NCBI GenBank assembly: GCA_051876105.1
Contig: JBJEHN010000065.1
Span: 7,814-71,813, forward strand
Source: W2P13-069 sp051876105
GTDB taxonomy: Bacteria > Actinomycetota > Coriobacteriia > Coriobacteriales > QAMH01
Direction: 5' to 3'
DNA length: 64,000 nucleotides
Shown: piece by piece, positions 7,994-16,598 of the stretch
How the letters are laid out: the number at the start of each line of letters is the position of its first letter
How positions within the stretch are numbered: position 1 is the first letter of the stretch
Notes under the pieces: generated by a model
Databases searched by the model: none
What the model was told of the DNA's origin: nothing
The model's input: the letters and a program-made list of their open reading frames with translations, nothing else
Translations under genes and position numbers: made by a program

Positions 7994-9148
7994 TTAATTG
8001 CGGGAGAAGAACTCGCCGGCGCTGGGGAAGTCGGGGCCGTCCTCGTCGTCGGGGCGGGTGTGGTGGTTGCGGAAGTCGTCGAGCGTTGGGTCGCCCGTGC
8101 CCATCTGGCCGGTGCCGGCCATCTGCGCCTGGATGGAGTTGAAGAGCTCGCGCAGGCGCGGGTCGTTGATCTGCTCGGAGCTGTACTCGCCGCCGTAGCC
8201 GAAGGCGGAGCCGCCCTGGTCGCGCATGTCATCTGCAAGCGACCAGTCCAGCCCGTAGTCGGCGCAGGTCTGCTCGTCTTCGTAGAGCAGGCTGATGGCC
8301 TGGATGTTGAGCTCGTCGCCGCCCACGACGCTCAGCAGGTCGTAGAGCTGGTAGGCGGTCTCTGTGCAGGGCAGGGTGACGTCCATGTCCTCGCTGGCCA
8401 TGAGGGCCGTGTCGAGCATGTCGAGCATCTGCGTGACGGTGGTGCGGCCGCTGAAGTCGAACTCCAGGGTCTGGGGGACGAACTCGATGAGCGTGCGCGT
8501 GGCGGCGCTGGTGGAGGCCAGGGCGTCAAGCGCGCTGCGGGTGTTGAAGCCGCAGATTCGCGCCATGGCCATGGCCTCGATGGTCCCCATGAGGCTGCCG
8601 GCCAGGCCGATGACGGCCATCACGCCAGAGAGCGCGCCCTCGCCCGGAGAGCCCAGGGTGCGGATGGTGTGCGCCATGTAGGGCAGCAGCGGGCCGACGA
8701 GCTTGACGGCCTCAGGCTCGCCGCCCACGAAGCACACCGCCTTCTCCTTCTCGCCCACGTTGAGGAGCGGGGCGTCCAGGTAGGTGAGGCCGTTGACCGC
8801 CGCCATGGCCTGGATCTCCTGCGCGAGGCGCGGGGTGATGAGCGAGAGGTCGATGAGGAAGGTGCCCTCGTCTGCTATCTCCAGCAGGCCGTTGTCGCCC
8901 AGGTAGAGCTCCTCGACCTGGGAGGGGTGGGCGCAGCTGGTGAGGATCACCTGGGCGCCCTGGCAGGCCTCTATGCGGTTTTGCACCGTGGGGATCCCGG
9001 CGTCGTTGAGTACGACGCCCTCGCGGGGGTCGTGCGGGCCGGCTACCATCTCGAAGCCGGCGTCGACCAGGCGCACCACGGCCTCGAGGGCGGCGATGCT
9101 GCACGAGCCGCCGAAGAAGGCGATGCGGGTGTCGAGGCTGCTGAACAT
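7994..9148 (-). CDS. 3-hydroxyisobutyrate/6-phosphogluconate dehydrogenase-like protein lacking catalytic residues
   Basis: 384-aa member of the beta-hydroxyacid dehydrogenase superfamily: N-terminal Rossmann-like region, the YLDAPLLN segment (about 123-130) and an all-helical second domain. Two hallmarks are altered. The dinucleotide-binding FIGLGxMG loop is FFGGSCSIAA (11-20), and the catalytic lysine in GxxGxGxxxKxxNN is Gly175 (GSPGEGALSGVMAV), with the asparagine pair also lost. The C-terminus adds about 60 residues rich in Asp, Gly and His. It is probably not a normal dehydrogenase; a binding or regulatory role is possible. It sits 11 nt after degV and is likely co-transcribed with it. 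Confidence 0.75.
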   Translation of the reverse strand: MFSSLDTRIAFFGGSCSIAALEAVVRLVDAGFEMVAGPHDPREGVVLNDAGIPTVQNRIEACQGAQVILTSCAHPSQVEELYLGDNGLLEIADEGTFLIDLSLITPRLAQEIQAMAAVNGLTYLDAPLLNVGEKEKAVCFVGGEPEAVKLVGPLLPYMAHTIRTLGSPGEGALSGVMAVIGLAGSLMGTIEAMAMARICGFNTRSALDALASTSAATRTLIEFVPQTLEFDFSGRTTVTQMLDMLDTALMASEDMDVTLPCTETAYQLYDLLSVVGGDELNIQAISLLYEDEQTCADYGLDWSLADDMRDQGGSAFGYGGEYSSEQINDPRLRELFNSIQAQMAGTGQMGTGDPTLDDFRNHHTRPDDEDGPDFPSAGEFFSRN

Positions 9149-9159
9149 GCGGGGCTCCT

Positions 9160-10098
9160 CTATTTCTTGGAGATCTTGCTGGCGATGCGGTCGCCGATGG
9201 AGAGGCTCTTGCGGCGGTCCTCACCCCAGAACACCACGGCCACCATGCCGGGACCCACGTGGCTGCCGATGACGGGCCCGATGTTGCAGAACATGGGCGG
9301 CACGTCCTCCCTGGAGAGGCCCAGGTGCTCGGCAACCCACTTGGCCTCCTTCTCCGCATCTGCGCTGGCGACGATGACCGTCCCGGAGTTGCCCTCCTTG
9401 ATGCGGCCCTGCTCAAAGCACTTGACCAGCGCCTTGAGGCTCTTCTTGCGGCCGCGGGAGACCCCGGCCAGGGCAAGCGAGCCGTCTGCGTTGAAGTTGA
9501 GCATGGGCTTGACGTCGAGGGCGTCTCCCACGCGCGCTGCTGCGTCCGGGATGCGGCCGCCGCGGCGCAGGGCCTCCAGGCCCTCGCAGGTGAAGAGGCA
9601 GTTGACGTACCAGCGGGCCTCCTGCGCCCACTCGGCCAGCTGCGCGGCGCCCATGCCGGACTTGTAGTGGCGGATGGCCTCGTAGACCAGCAAGCCCTCG
9701 GCCACAGAGGCGAGCAGGCTGTCCACAACATAGCACTCCCACTGGGGGTACTTCTCCATGAGCTCGGTGGTCACGCGGTCCACGGTCTCGAAGGTGCCGG
9801 AGAGGCCGGCGGTGAAGGCCAGGTAGACCGTGGGCGTGCCCTCCTTGGCCCAGGCCTCGAAGCGCTCCATGATCACCGGCAGGGGGATCTGGGCGGTGCC
9901 AGAGACCTCGCCGCCGCGGAGGCGGTCGTAGAACTCCTTGGGCTGTATGGAGACGCCCAGGTCGTCGAAGTGCTCCCCGTCGTTCATGATGAAGGGGAAC
10001 TCCAAGAACTCGATACCGGCCTCGTCGAGGACCTCGCGGGGCAGGTCGCAGCACGAGTCGAGGATGAGCCTGCAGTTTGAGTTGCGGTTGATTGCCAT
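9160..10098 (-). CDS. DegV family fatty-acid-binding protein
   Basis: 312-aa DegV/FakB-type protein, which binds a fatty acid between two domains and in many Gram-positives presents it to the kinase FakA. Signatures: LDSCCDLP at the N-terminus, TAGLSGTFETV in the middle and the C-terminal HVGPGMVAVVFWG, typical of the carboxylate-binding loops. The usual TSQPS motif reads TAQIP, keeping Thr but not Ser. The start at MAINRNSN is supported by GGAAGGAAG 5 nt upstream; a longer open frame upstream lacks coding character. It is followed after 11 nt by the dehydrogenase-like gene. No FakA gene is in the window. Confidence 0.9.
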   Translation of the reverse strand: MAINRNSNCRLILDSCCDLPREVLDEAGIEFLEFPFIMNDGEHFDDLGVSIQPKEFYDRLRGGEVSGTAQIPLPVIMERFEAWAKEGTPTVYLAFTAGLSGTFETVDRVTTELMEKYPQWECYVVDSLLASVAEGLLVYEAIRHYKSGMGAAQLAEWAQEARWYVNCLFTCEGLEALRRGGRIPDAAARVGDALDVKPMLNFNADGSLALAGVSRGRKKSLKALVKCFEQGRIKEGNSGTVIVASADAEKEAKWVAEHLGLSREDVPPMFCNIGPVIGSHVGPGMVAVVFWGEDRRKSLSIGDRIASKISKK

Positions 10099-10225
10099 TC
10101 CGTCTTCCTTCCGCAGAGCGGGGACATGTTTAGATAACCCACCGATTATAAACGGCAGGTGCTTTCTGCCTGTCAAGCGTTGTCCAACTGCAGGTTTTCT
10201 GCACAAAGCGCGCCGGGGCGGCAGG

Positions 10226-11692
10226 CTAGTACATGTCCTCGCCGCGCAGCTCGCGGATCATGGCGTCACGCCTGGCGTGCAGGCCCTTCTCCAGGCCCGC
10301 CGGGTAGCGGTGCGGGTTGAGGAAGCGCTTGGTGGAGGCGTCCAGGCAGGCCAGCTGGGCCTTGCAGCGCGCCTTGGCGGCGTGAACGTCGCTGATCTGC
10401 TGGCCCTCGACCACCTTGCCAGCGCGCACCAGCGGCTCAAGCAGGGTCTGGCGCTGCAGCTCGGCGCCGTAGCGCTTGCGATGCGTGCCGTCCATGGGGT
10501 CCACGCCCACGCAGGCATCCGGGCAGCCTTGCTCCACGTCGAAGACCACGTCGCCGCAGAACATGCCGCTCTCGTCCGTGAAGCGCATGGTGTCGAGCAC
10601 ACCGGGCGTGGTGATCTTGACCGTTGCCTCGGAGATCTTGATCTTGGGGATCCACTCGCTGTGGCCGGCCGGTTTGACGGCGCTGAGCTTGTAGACGCCG
10701 CCCAAGGCGGGCTGGGGGTTGCCGGTGATGAGGTGGGTGCCGATGCCGATCGCGTCGAAGCAGGCCCCCTGGTCGACCAGACTTTCCACTAGGTACTCGT
10801 CGAGGTCGTTGGAAAGCACGATGGACGTGTCCTCCAAGCCGGCCTCGTCGAGCATGCGGCGGGCCTTCTTGGAGAGCCAGGCGAGGTCGCCGGAGTCGAT
10901 GCGGATGCCGTTGAGGTGCTCGCCGCGCTCGCGCATCTCCAGCCCCACGGTGATGGCGTTGCGCACGCCCTGCTCGACGTCGTAGGTGTCGACCAGCAGG
11001 GTGGAGTTGCCGGACATGGAGGCCACCCACGCGCGGAAGGCGCTCAGCTCGTCCGGGAAGCTCATCACCCAGCTGTGGGCATGGGTACCGCTCACGGGGA
11101 TGCCGTATTTCTTGCCGGCGAGCACGTTGGCCACGCTGCCGCAGCCGCCCACGAAGGCGGCGCGGTCGCCGCTCATGCCGCCGTCGGGGCCCTGGGCGCG
11201 GCGCAGGCCGAACTCTGCCACCCCCCTGCCGCCGGCGGCGTGAGCCACGCGCGCGGCCTTGGTGGCGATGAGGGTCTGGAAGTTCACGCCGTTGAGGATG
11301 CAGGTCTCCAGCAGCTGGCACTGCAGCAGCGGGCCGGTGACGCGCACCAGCGGCTCGCGCGGGAAGACCACCGTTCCGTCCGGCACGGCGTCGATATCCA
11401 CCTGCAGCTCCATGCCGGCGAGCCACTCCAAGAAGCCGGCATCGAAGAGTGGGGCGCCGCTGGGGGCCTTGAGGCCGGCGAGGTAGTCGATGTCGTCTGC
11501 GCTGAAGCCGAAGCCCTCCACGAGCTCTGCCACCTGGTCCATGCCGCAGCTGACCGCGTAGCCGCCCTTGAAGGGGCTCTCGCGGAAGAACATGTAGAAG
11601 CAGGCCTCGATGCCGGGCTTGAGCTGCTGCCAGTAGCCCTGGGCCATTGTGAGCTGGTAGAGGTCGGTGAGAAGCGTGAGGTTGCGGGCCAT
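10226..11692 (-). CDS. pncB: Nicotinate phosphoribosyltransferase
   Basis: 488-aa enzyme making nicotinate mononucleotide from nicotinate and PRPP (NAD salvage, Preiss-Handler route). Signatures: LLTDLYQLTMAQGYW at the N-terminus, EFGLRRAQGPDGGMSGDRAA, the catalytic-histidine segment SGTHAHSWVMSF, and IRIDSGDLAWLSKKAR for phosphate binding. It belongs to the longer Gram-positive type of NAPRTase. The start MARNLTLL is chosen over an upstream frame that runs through a palindromic repeat. A weak AGGAAGAAGG lies upstream. It follows yaaT on the same strand, 75 nt away, with a TGGGACAG repeat in between that may act as a terminator or attenuator. Confidence 0.95.
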   Translation of the reverse strand: MARNLTLLTDLYQLTMAQGYWQQLKPGIEACFYMFFRESPFKGGYAVSCGMDQVAELVEGFGFSADDIDYLAGLKAPSGAPLFDAGFLEWLAGMELQVDIDAVPDGTVVFPREPLVRVTGPLLQCQLLETCILNGVNFQTLIATKAARVAHAAGGRGVAEFGLRRAQGPDGGMSGDRAAFVGGCGSVANVLAGKKYGIPVSGTHAHSWVMSFPDELSAFRAWVASMSGNSTLLVDTYDVEQGVRNAITVGLEMRERGEHLNGIRIDSGDLAWLSKKARRMLDEAGLEDTSIVLSNDLDEYLVESLVDQGACFDAIGIGTHLITGNPQPALGGVYKLSAVKPAGHSEWIPKIKISEATVKITTPGVLDTMRFTDESGMFCGDVVFDVEQGCPDACVGVDPMDGTHRKRYGAELQRQTLLEPLVRAGKVVEGQQISDVHAAKARCKAQLACLDASTKRFLNPHRYPAGLEKGLHARRDAMIRELRGEDMY

Positions 11693-11721
11693 GGCGGCGC
11701 CTTCTTCCTGTTGATAGTCCG

Positions 11722-11760
11722 AAAATGGGACAGTGGGGACAGTCCCCACTGTCCCATTTT
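11722..11760. repeat. TGGGACAGTGGGGAC element, symmetric copy
   Basis: AAAATGGGACAGTGGGGACA followed by its exact complement: a perfect palindrome of 39 nt with AAAA/TTTT ends, so on both strands it is a GC-rich stem followed by a T-run. It lies 7 nt after the yaaT stop and 30 nt before the pncB start, so it could terminate yaaT or affect pncB expression. Confidence 0.85.
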
Positions 11761-11767
11761 GCCTATG

Positions 11768-13306
11768 TTACTCGGAGGCGGCGCTGCCGCTGCCGCCCTT
11801 GCCGCGGCTACCGCGGCGGCGCCTGCGGCGGGGCTTCTTCTCGCCGCCCTCGGCGCTGTTGGCGCTGCCCTGGCCGTGAAGCGTGGAGCTGTTCTGACCG
11901 GGGCGCGGCTTGGAGGGCTGCTCGGCCGCCTGCTTGGAGCCGCCCTGCGCCTGCTGGCCGGCGCCGTTGCCGGAGCCGCGGCTGCCGCGGCGGCGCCTGC
12001 GGCGGCTGGGGGCCTGCTTGGCCTCCTGCTCGTCTGCGGCTGCGCGCTTCTCGGCTGCCTCGGGCGCCTGCTTAGGGTTGGCCGCCTTCTGGCTGTTGCG
12101 GCGCTGGCGCGGCTTGCGCTCGGAGGGGGCCGCCTGCGCCGCGGCACCCTCTGCGGGCTCGCCCACGGTCACGCTGCGGCGGCGGCGCCTCTGGTCGCGC
12201 GCGGGGGGCTCGGGCTGGTGCGCCTCGCCGCGGTCTGCCCCGCGGCGGCGCTTGCGGCGGTCGTCGCCTGCAGAGCTGGAGCCCACGTGCTCGGAGCCCA
12301 TGGCGATGCGCCCCTTGCGGCGCCCGCCCTCGCTGCGGTCGAGCTGCCCACGCTCCGCGACCTTGTCTGCCAGGGTGTCGTCGCTGGAGAAGAGCTTGTC
12401 GCCCATCATGGCCAGGTTGGCGTCCTTGTGCAGGTCCTCGATGATCTTGTCGAAGGCCTCCTGCCCGATGTGGCAGGGGCGCAGGCGCTCGCCCTCTCGG
12501 GGCTCCTTGCCGCCGGTGTCCATGCTGCTCAGGGGCACCACCAGGCTGCTACCGTCCTCCATGCGCAGGCGCAGCTGCTCGCGCGGGGTGTCGAACTCGA
12601 CCACCTTTGCCATTCCCATGGGGGTGTCGATGAGGGCGTTCTTCTTGGGGGCGCGGCCCTTGAAGTCCTTGTAGGCCTCGAACTCGTAGCGCAGGCAGCA
12701 CATGAGGCGCCCGCACAGGCCGCTGATCTTGCTGGGGTTGAGCGGCAGATCCTGCTCCTTGGCCATGCGGATGGAGACCGGCTGGAACTCGCCGCCCAGG
12801 CGCGCGCAGCACAGCTCCTCGCCGCAGTGTCCCAGGCCACCGAGCATGCGGGCCTCGTCGCGCACGCCGATCTGCCTCATGTCGACGCGCACCTTGAACT
12901 GGGCCGCCAGGTCGCGCACCAGGTTGCGGAAGTCGACGCGGTCGTCCGCGGCGAAGTAGAAGGTGGCGTAGTCGCCGGTGAACATGAACTCGACGCGCAC
13001 GGGCTTCATGTCCAGGCCGTGCTTCTCGATCAGCTCGCGGAAGACGGGCATGGCCTCCTCGCCGCGGCGGTTCATCGCGTCTGCCTGGTCCAGGTCCTCC
13101 TGGGTGGCGATGCGCAGCACGGGCTTGAGCGGCTGCTGCAGCTCCCTGTCCTCGACCTCGCGCAGATCCTCAACCACCAGGCCGATCTCGCGGCCGCGAG
13201 CGGTCTCGACCAGCACGTGGTCGCCTTCCTCCACGGGCAGGCCCGCGGGGTTGAACCAGTAGTCCTTGCTCACATAGCGGAGCCTGATGACGGCTACCTT
13301 GGGCAT
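11768..13306 (-). CDS. yaaT: YaaT/RicT-type PSP1 domain protein with long arginine-rich tail
   Basis: 512 aa. Residues 1-270 are the conserved YaaT (RicT) core: MPKVAVIRLRY start, YFAADDRVDFRNLVRDLA, and the cysteine cluster GHCGEELCC and GLCGRLMCCLRYE that in Bacillus holds iron-sulfur clusters in the RicA-RicF-RicT complex that steers RNase Y. The family is usually about 275-300 aa. Here some 230 extra residues follow, low-complexity and basic, with two copies of RRRRRRGSRG plus RRKGR, RRKRRRG and RRRRRS runs, resembling RNA-binding tails of RNase E. The start overlaps the holB stop by 13 nt. The tmk-holB-yaaT order is as in Bacillus, but this organism shows no sign of sporulation. Confidence 0.9.
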   Translation of the reverse strand: MPKVAVIRLRYVSKDYWFNPAGLPVEEGDHVLVETARGREIGLVVEDLREVEDRELQQPLKPVLRIATQEDLDQADAMNRRGEEAMPVFRELIEKHGLDMKPVRVEFMFTGDYATFYFAADDRVDFRNLVRDLAAQFKVRVDMRQIGVRDEARMLGGLGHCGEELCCARLGGEFQPVSIRMAKEQDLPLNPSKISGLCGRLMCCLRYEFEAYKDFKGRAPKKNALIDTPMGMAKVVEFDTPREQLRLRMEDGSSLVVPLSSMDTGGKEPREGERLRPCHIGQEAFDKIIEDLHKDANLAMMGDKLFSSDDTLADKVAERGQLDRSEGGRRKGRIAMGSEHVGSSSAGDDRRKRRRGADRGEAHQPEPPARDQRRRRRSVTVGEPAEGAAAQAAPSERKPRQRRNSQKAANPKQAPEAAEKRAAADEQEAKQAPSRRRRRRGSRGSGNGAGQQAQGGSKQAAEQPSKPRPGQNSSTLHGQGSANSAEGGEKKPRRRRRRGSRGKGGSGSAASE

Positions 13307-14355
13307 AGCGCCTCCCTGATCTCGAAGAGCATGGCCTCCAGGGCCAGCTGGGGTGTTACGTTTCTGGCGATGCGGGTGCGGGCCGCGCCGAGGGCCGCTG
13401 CCGCCGCGACGATGCCGGCGTACCCGGCCTGCTGCGCTGCCTGCTGCTTTGCCGGGTCGAGGAAGCCCTCGCTCTGTGCGCCGAGGGCGAGCGAGCCCTG
13501 TGCGGCGGCACCGGCGCTGCAGGCGAGCTGCGGCGCGCCGCCCGCGATGAGGAGGCAGTCGCGCAGCCAGGCCTCCCCTGCGTCGAGCAGCTGGGTGTAG
13601 CCCGCGCGCTGCTCCATGGTCACTTGGCGCTTGTGAGCCTGCTCGAGCTCCTTGCGCGCGCCGGCGGCCAGGTAGTCCGCCGCCTCGCGCTCTGCCTGGG
13701 CCTGGGAGCCCTTGAGCTCCTCGACCCCCACGTTGGCCGCCTGCACCAGCTCCTTGGCCAGGGCGAGCATCCTGCGGTTGCCCTCGTGTGCCGCGCATGC
13801 GCGCAGGGCCTGCTCCATGACGGGAGCCCCCTGCTGCTGCACCGCACCCTGCGGCAGCTCGCAGGCGTTGGCCGGGGCGGCGAGGGTGAGGACCTGGCAG
13901 CGGCTGCGGATGGTGGGCAGCACAGCGCCCTCCGCGGCGGCGAGCATGATGATGCAGACGCTTTCCGGCGGCTCCTCCAAGGTCTTGAGGAAGGCGTTGG
14001 CAGGGGCGCCGCGCATGCTGTCTGCCTGCTTGACGATGTAGGCCTTGCACGCAGCGCGCACGGGAGCCAGGGCGCTGTCGCGCACGACCTCGCGCACCTG
14101 CTCCACCAGGTAGCCTGCAGAGGACGCGGGCTCGAGGACGTGCAGGTCGGGGTGGGCCCCCCTCAAAGCCGCGTCGAACTGCTCGGGGTCACCCGCGGCC
14201 AGCAGGGCGGCGGCCAGCCGGGCGGCGACAACGTCGCTGCCGCAGCCAGCGGGCCCTGCAAGCAGGTACGCATGGGTGACGCCGCCCTGCTCCAACGCAC
14301 CGCGCAGGTAGCGCACGGTCTGCGAGCCGGGCAGCCCCTCGAAGGGGTCGAACAT
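13294..14355 (-). CDS. holB: DNA polymerase III delta' subunit (clamp loader)
   Basis: 353-aa AAA+ protein of the clamp-loader complex that places the DnaN sliding clamp on DNA. Features: HAYLLAGPAGCGSDVVAARLA, a P-loop relative in which the lysine is replaced by Ser (normal for the non-hydrolysing delta'), the AFLKTLEEPPESV helix, and the SRC motif IRSRCQ. The usual zinc-module cysteines between the P-loop and the KTLEEP region are not all present. GAGAGG precedes the start. It overlaps yaaT downstream, and tmk ends 149 nt upstream, in the classical tmk-holB-yaaT arrangement. Confidence 0.93.
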   Translation of the reverse strand: MFDPFEGLPGSQTVRYLRGALEQGGVTHAYLLAGPAGCGSDVVAARLAAALLAAGDPEQFDAALRGAHPDLHVLEPASSAGYLVEQVREVVRDSALAPVRAACKAYIVKQADSMRGAPANAFLKTLEEPPESVCIIMLAAAEGAVLPTIRSRCQVLTLAAPANACELPQGAVQQQGAPVMEQALRACAAHEGNRRMLALAKELVQAANVGVEELKGSQAQAEREAADYLAAGARKELEQAHKRQVTMEQRAGYTQLLDAGEAWLRDCLLIAGGAPQLACSAGAAAQGSLALGAQSEGFLDPAKQQAAQQAGYAGIVAAAAALGAARTRIARNVTPQLALEAMLFEIREALCPR

Positions 14356-14504
14356 ATGTGAAGCCTCTCAGGAGCAGGCGAACAGGTACTCGCGGGAAGG
14401 GCCGCGCCGCTTGGGCGCCGCCTTACCCATAACCCGCTAATGCTACCACGAGCAGACAGCACCACAGCTTGGTGCGCGGGCCTGCAAGCGCGGGGCGGCT
14501 GCCC

Positions 14505-15164
14505 TCAGAGCATGGGGAGCACGCGGGCGAGCACCGCCTGGTGCACTTCCTCCACTGTGCCGGCGGCACCCACGGCCAGCACGCGCTGGGGTTCCTCCAT
14601 GGCGATGCGCGAGAAGCCCTGCCCCACGCGCTCGTGGAAGGCCAGGCCCGCTGCCTCGATGCGATCCCCGCTGCCGTCCCCGCCGGTGGCGCCCATGGCG
14701 CGGCGCAGACCCTCCTGCGGATCGATGAAGAGCATCACGGTGGCGTCTGGCTCAAGGCCGCCCGTTGCGGCGGCGTTCAGGCGGGTGATGAGCTCGACGT
14801 CCAGCCCGCGGCCATAGCCCTGGTAGGCGAGCGTCGAGTCCGTGAAGCGGTCGCAGAGCACCACCTTGCCTGCCTCCAGCGCGGGGCGTATGAGCTCGCT
14901 CACGATCTGCGCGCGGGCGGCCTCGTAGAGCATGAGCTCGGCCATGGGGCTCAGGCCGTCGCTTTCCTTGGCGAGCAGCATCTCGCGTATGCGCTCGCCC
15001 GCAGCGGTGCCGCCGGGCTCGCGCAGGGCGAGCACGCTGAATCCGCGCTCCTCGAGCGCTGCGGCCAGCAGCCTGAGCTGCGTGCTCTTGCCGCAGCCCT
15101 CTCCGCCCTCGAAGGTGATGAAGCGCCCGCGGCCGCGCGCGGGGGCGGCAGCCTCCCAGCTCAT
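14505..15164 (-). CDS. tmk: Thymidylate kinase
   Basis: 219-aa kinase phosphorylating dTMP to dTDP for DNA synthesis. Motifs: P-loop FEGGEGCGKSTQ, REPGGT (the DR/substrate region), DRFTDSTLAYQG and a C-terminal helical part. About ten extra residues precede the domain. The ATG overlaps the stop of the fumarase beta-subunit gene by 4 nt (ATGA), so it is co-translated with the fumarase genes, an unusual partner. The 149 nt to holB could hold a separate promoter. Confidence 0.95.
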   Translation of the reverse strand: MSWEAAAPARGRGRFITFEGGEGCGKSTQLRLLAAALEERGFSVLALREPGGTAAGERIREMLLAKESDGLSPMAELMLYEAARAQIVSELIRPALEAGKVVLCDRFTDSTLAYQGYGRGLDVELITRLNAAATGGLEPDATVMLFIDPQEGLRRAMGATGGDGSGDRIEAAGLAFHERVGQGFSRIAMEEPQRVLAVGAAGTVEEVHQAVLARVLPML

Positions 15165-15715
15165 GCGCGGCCCGCTTCCTGCACCTGGGCGTAGACGTCG
15201 TTGCCCAGGGTGTCCACGGCCACAAAGCAGGGGAAGTCCACCACGTCCAGGCGGCGCAGGGCCTCTGTTCCCAGGTCCTCCCAGGCCACCGTCTCTGCCG
15301 CCACAACGCTCTTGGCAAGCAGCGCCGCGCAGCCGCCGATGCTGCAGAGGTAGACGCTGCCCGTCTCGACGCAGGCGTCGATCACCTCCTGGCTGCGGCT
15401 GCCCTTGCCGATGCTGGCCACCACGCCCGCGCGATAGAGCGCCGGCGCGGCGAAGTCCATGCGGCCGGCGGTGGTGGGGCCCACGGCGCCCAGGGGGCGC
15501 CCGGCGCTGGGCGGCGTGGGGCCGGCGTAGAAGATGGTCTGGCCTTCCAAGCCGTAGGGGAGCCGGCCCGTTGACTCCAGGGCTTCCATGAGGCGCATGT
15601 GGCCGGCGTCGCGGCTGGTGTAGAGCGGGCCGGTGAGCATGAGGGGCTCCCCCGCCCGCAGGCCGGCGACGTCCTCCCTGCTCAGCGGCAGGCTCAGCTT
15701 CTTGGGCTCTACCAT
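15161..15715 (-). CDS. fumB: Class I fumarate hydratase, beta (C-terminal) subunit
   Basis: 184-aa subunit homologous to the C-terminal domain of iron-sulfur fumarases. Visible: LTGPLYTSRDAGHMRL, GPTTAGRMD, GKGSRSQEVIDAC and WEDLGTEALRRLDV, all typical of the beta subunit. With the alpha subunit it interconverts fumarate and malate using a [4Fe-4S] cluster. The start ATG lies within the last codons of the alpha gene (7-nt overlap), so translation is coupled. The L(+)-tartrate dehydratase pair TtdAB has the same architecture, but the presence of malate dehydrogenase in the same region favours fumarase. The gene name follows the two-subunit naming and is not E. coli fumB. Confidence 0.85.
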   Translation of the reverse strand: MVEPKKLSLPLSREDVAGLRAGEPLMLTGPLYTSRDAGHMRLMEALESTGRLPYGLEGQTIFYAGPTPPSAGRPLGAVGPTTAGRMDFAAPALYRAGVVASIGKGSRSQEVIDACVETGSVYLCSIGGCAALLAKSVVAAETVAWEDLGTEALRRLDVVDFPCFVAVDTLGNDVYAQVQEAGRA

Positions 15716-16584
15716 GGCAGCTCCCCCGTCTCCTCGTAGCGCGCCAGGTCGACGCTGATGCTCCTCATGGCGCTGCAGCCCATGTTCACCGCCACGGGGA
15801 GCGCGGCGATGTGGCAGGGCGCGGTCTCGATGTTGCAGGCGAGCGCCGTGCACGCGCCGCCCAGCGCGCCGGGCCCGATGCCCGTCGCGTTCACGGCGGC
15901 GAGCAGCTCGGCCTCCAGAGCGGCGACGCGCTCGTCTGGGTTGGGGGTGCCCACCGGGCGCAGCAGGGCATGCTTGGCCAGCCCGCCCACCTTGTCGAAG
16001 GTAGCGCCCACACCCACGCCCACGATGAGCGGCGGGCAGGCGCTCGAGGCCTTCTTGCGCACGCGGGCCAAGACCAGCTCGCGCACGCCGTCCCAGCCGG
16101 CGCCGGGGGGCAGCATCTCCACCTGAGAGGCGTTGTCGCTGCCGCCGCCCTTGAGCATGATGTGCAGCTTGGCGCCGCGGCCAGGCACGAACTTGAGCTC
16201 GGTGAAGGCGGGCGTGTTGTCACCGGGGTTGGTGCGCTCCACCAGAGCGTCGCGCAGGGTGCTCATGCGCAGCTTGCCGGCGCGGTAGGCGCGGCCCACG
16301 GCGGCGTCCACGTGCGCGAAGGGTTCGCTTGCCAGCGAGCAGTCGTCCGCCCCCAGCTCCAGGCACACCCACACGGTGCCGGTGTCCTGGCACAGGGGCA
16401 CGCGGTCCTGCGCGGCGATGCGGCTGTTCTGCAGCAGCTGGTCCAAGACCAGCTTGCCGCGGGGGTCGCCCTCTGCCGCGGCGGCGCGCTCCATTGCGGC
16501 CAGAACGTCTGGCCTCAAGTCGAAGGCGATGTGCGGTATGACCCGCTCCACCACCTCCGCCACCAGGTCTGCTGTCACTTGCAT
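15709..16584 (-). CDS. fumA: Class I fumarate hydratase, alpha (N-terminal) subunit
   Basis: 291-aa iron-sulfur subunit. The three cluster cysteines are seen in PLCQDTGTVWV, SSACPPLIVGVGVGAT and NMGCSAMRS; GGGSDNASQVEMLPPG and NPGDNTPA are family hallmarks. It works with the beta subunit encoded next. AGGAGG precedes the start at 16584. Fourteen nt upstream lies the C_GCAxxG_C_C gene, so the operon reads C_GCAxxG-fumA-fumB-tmk. An oxygen-sensitive fumarase fits the anaerobic lifestyle and, with Mdh at 20.6 kb, the oxaloacetate-malate-fumarate branch. L(+)-tartrate dehydratase remains a formal alternative. Confidence 0.87.
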   Translation of the reverse strand: MQVTADLVAEVVERVIPHIAFDLRPDVLAAMERAAAAEGDPRGKLVLDQLLQNSRIAAQDRVPLCQDTGTVWVCLELGADDCSLASEPFAHVDAAVGRAYRAGKLRMSTLRDALVERTNPGDNTPAFTELKFVPGRGAKLHIMLKGGGSDNASQVEMLPPGAGWDGVRELVLARVRKKASSACPPLIVGVGVGATFDKVGGLAKHALLRPVGTPNPDERVAALEAELLAAVNATGIGPGALGGACTALACNIETAPCHIAALPVAVNMGCSAMRSISVDLARYEETGELPW

Positions 16585-16598
16585 GCGTGGTGCCTCCT

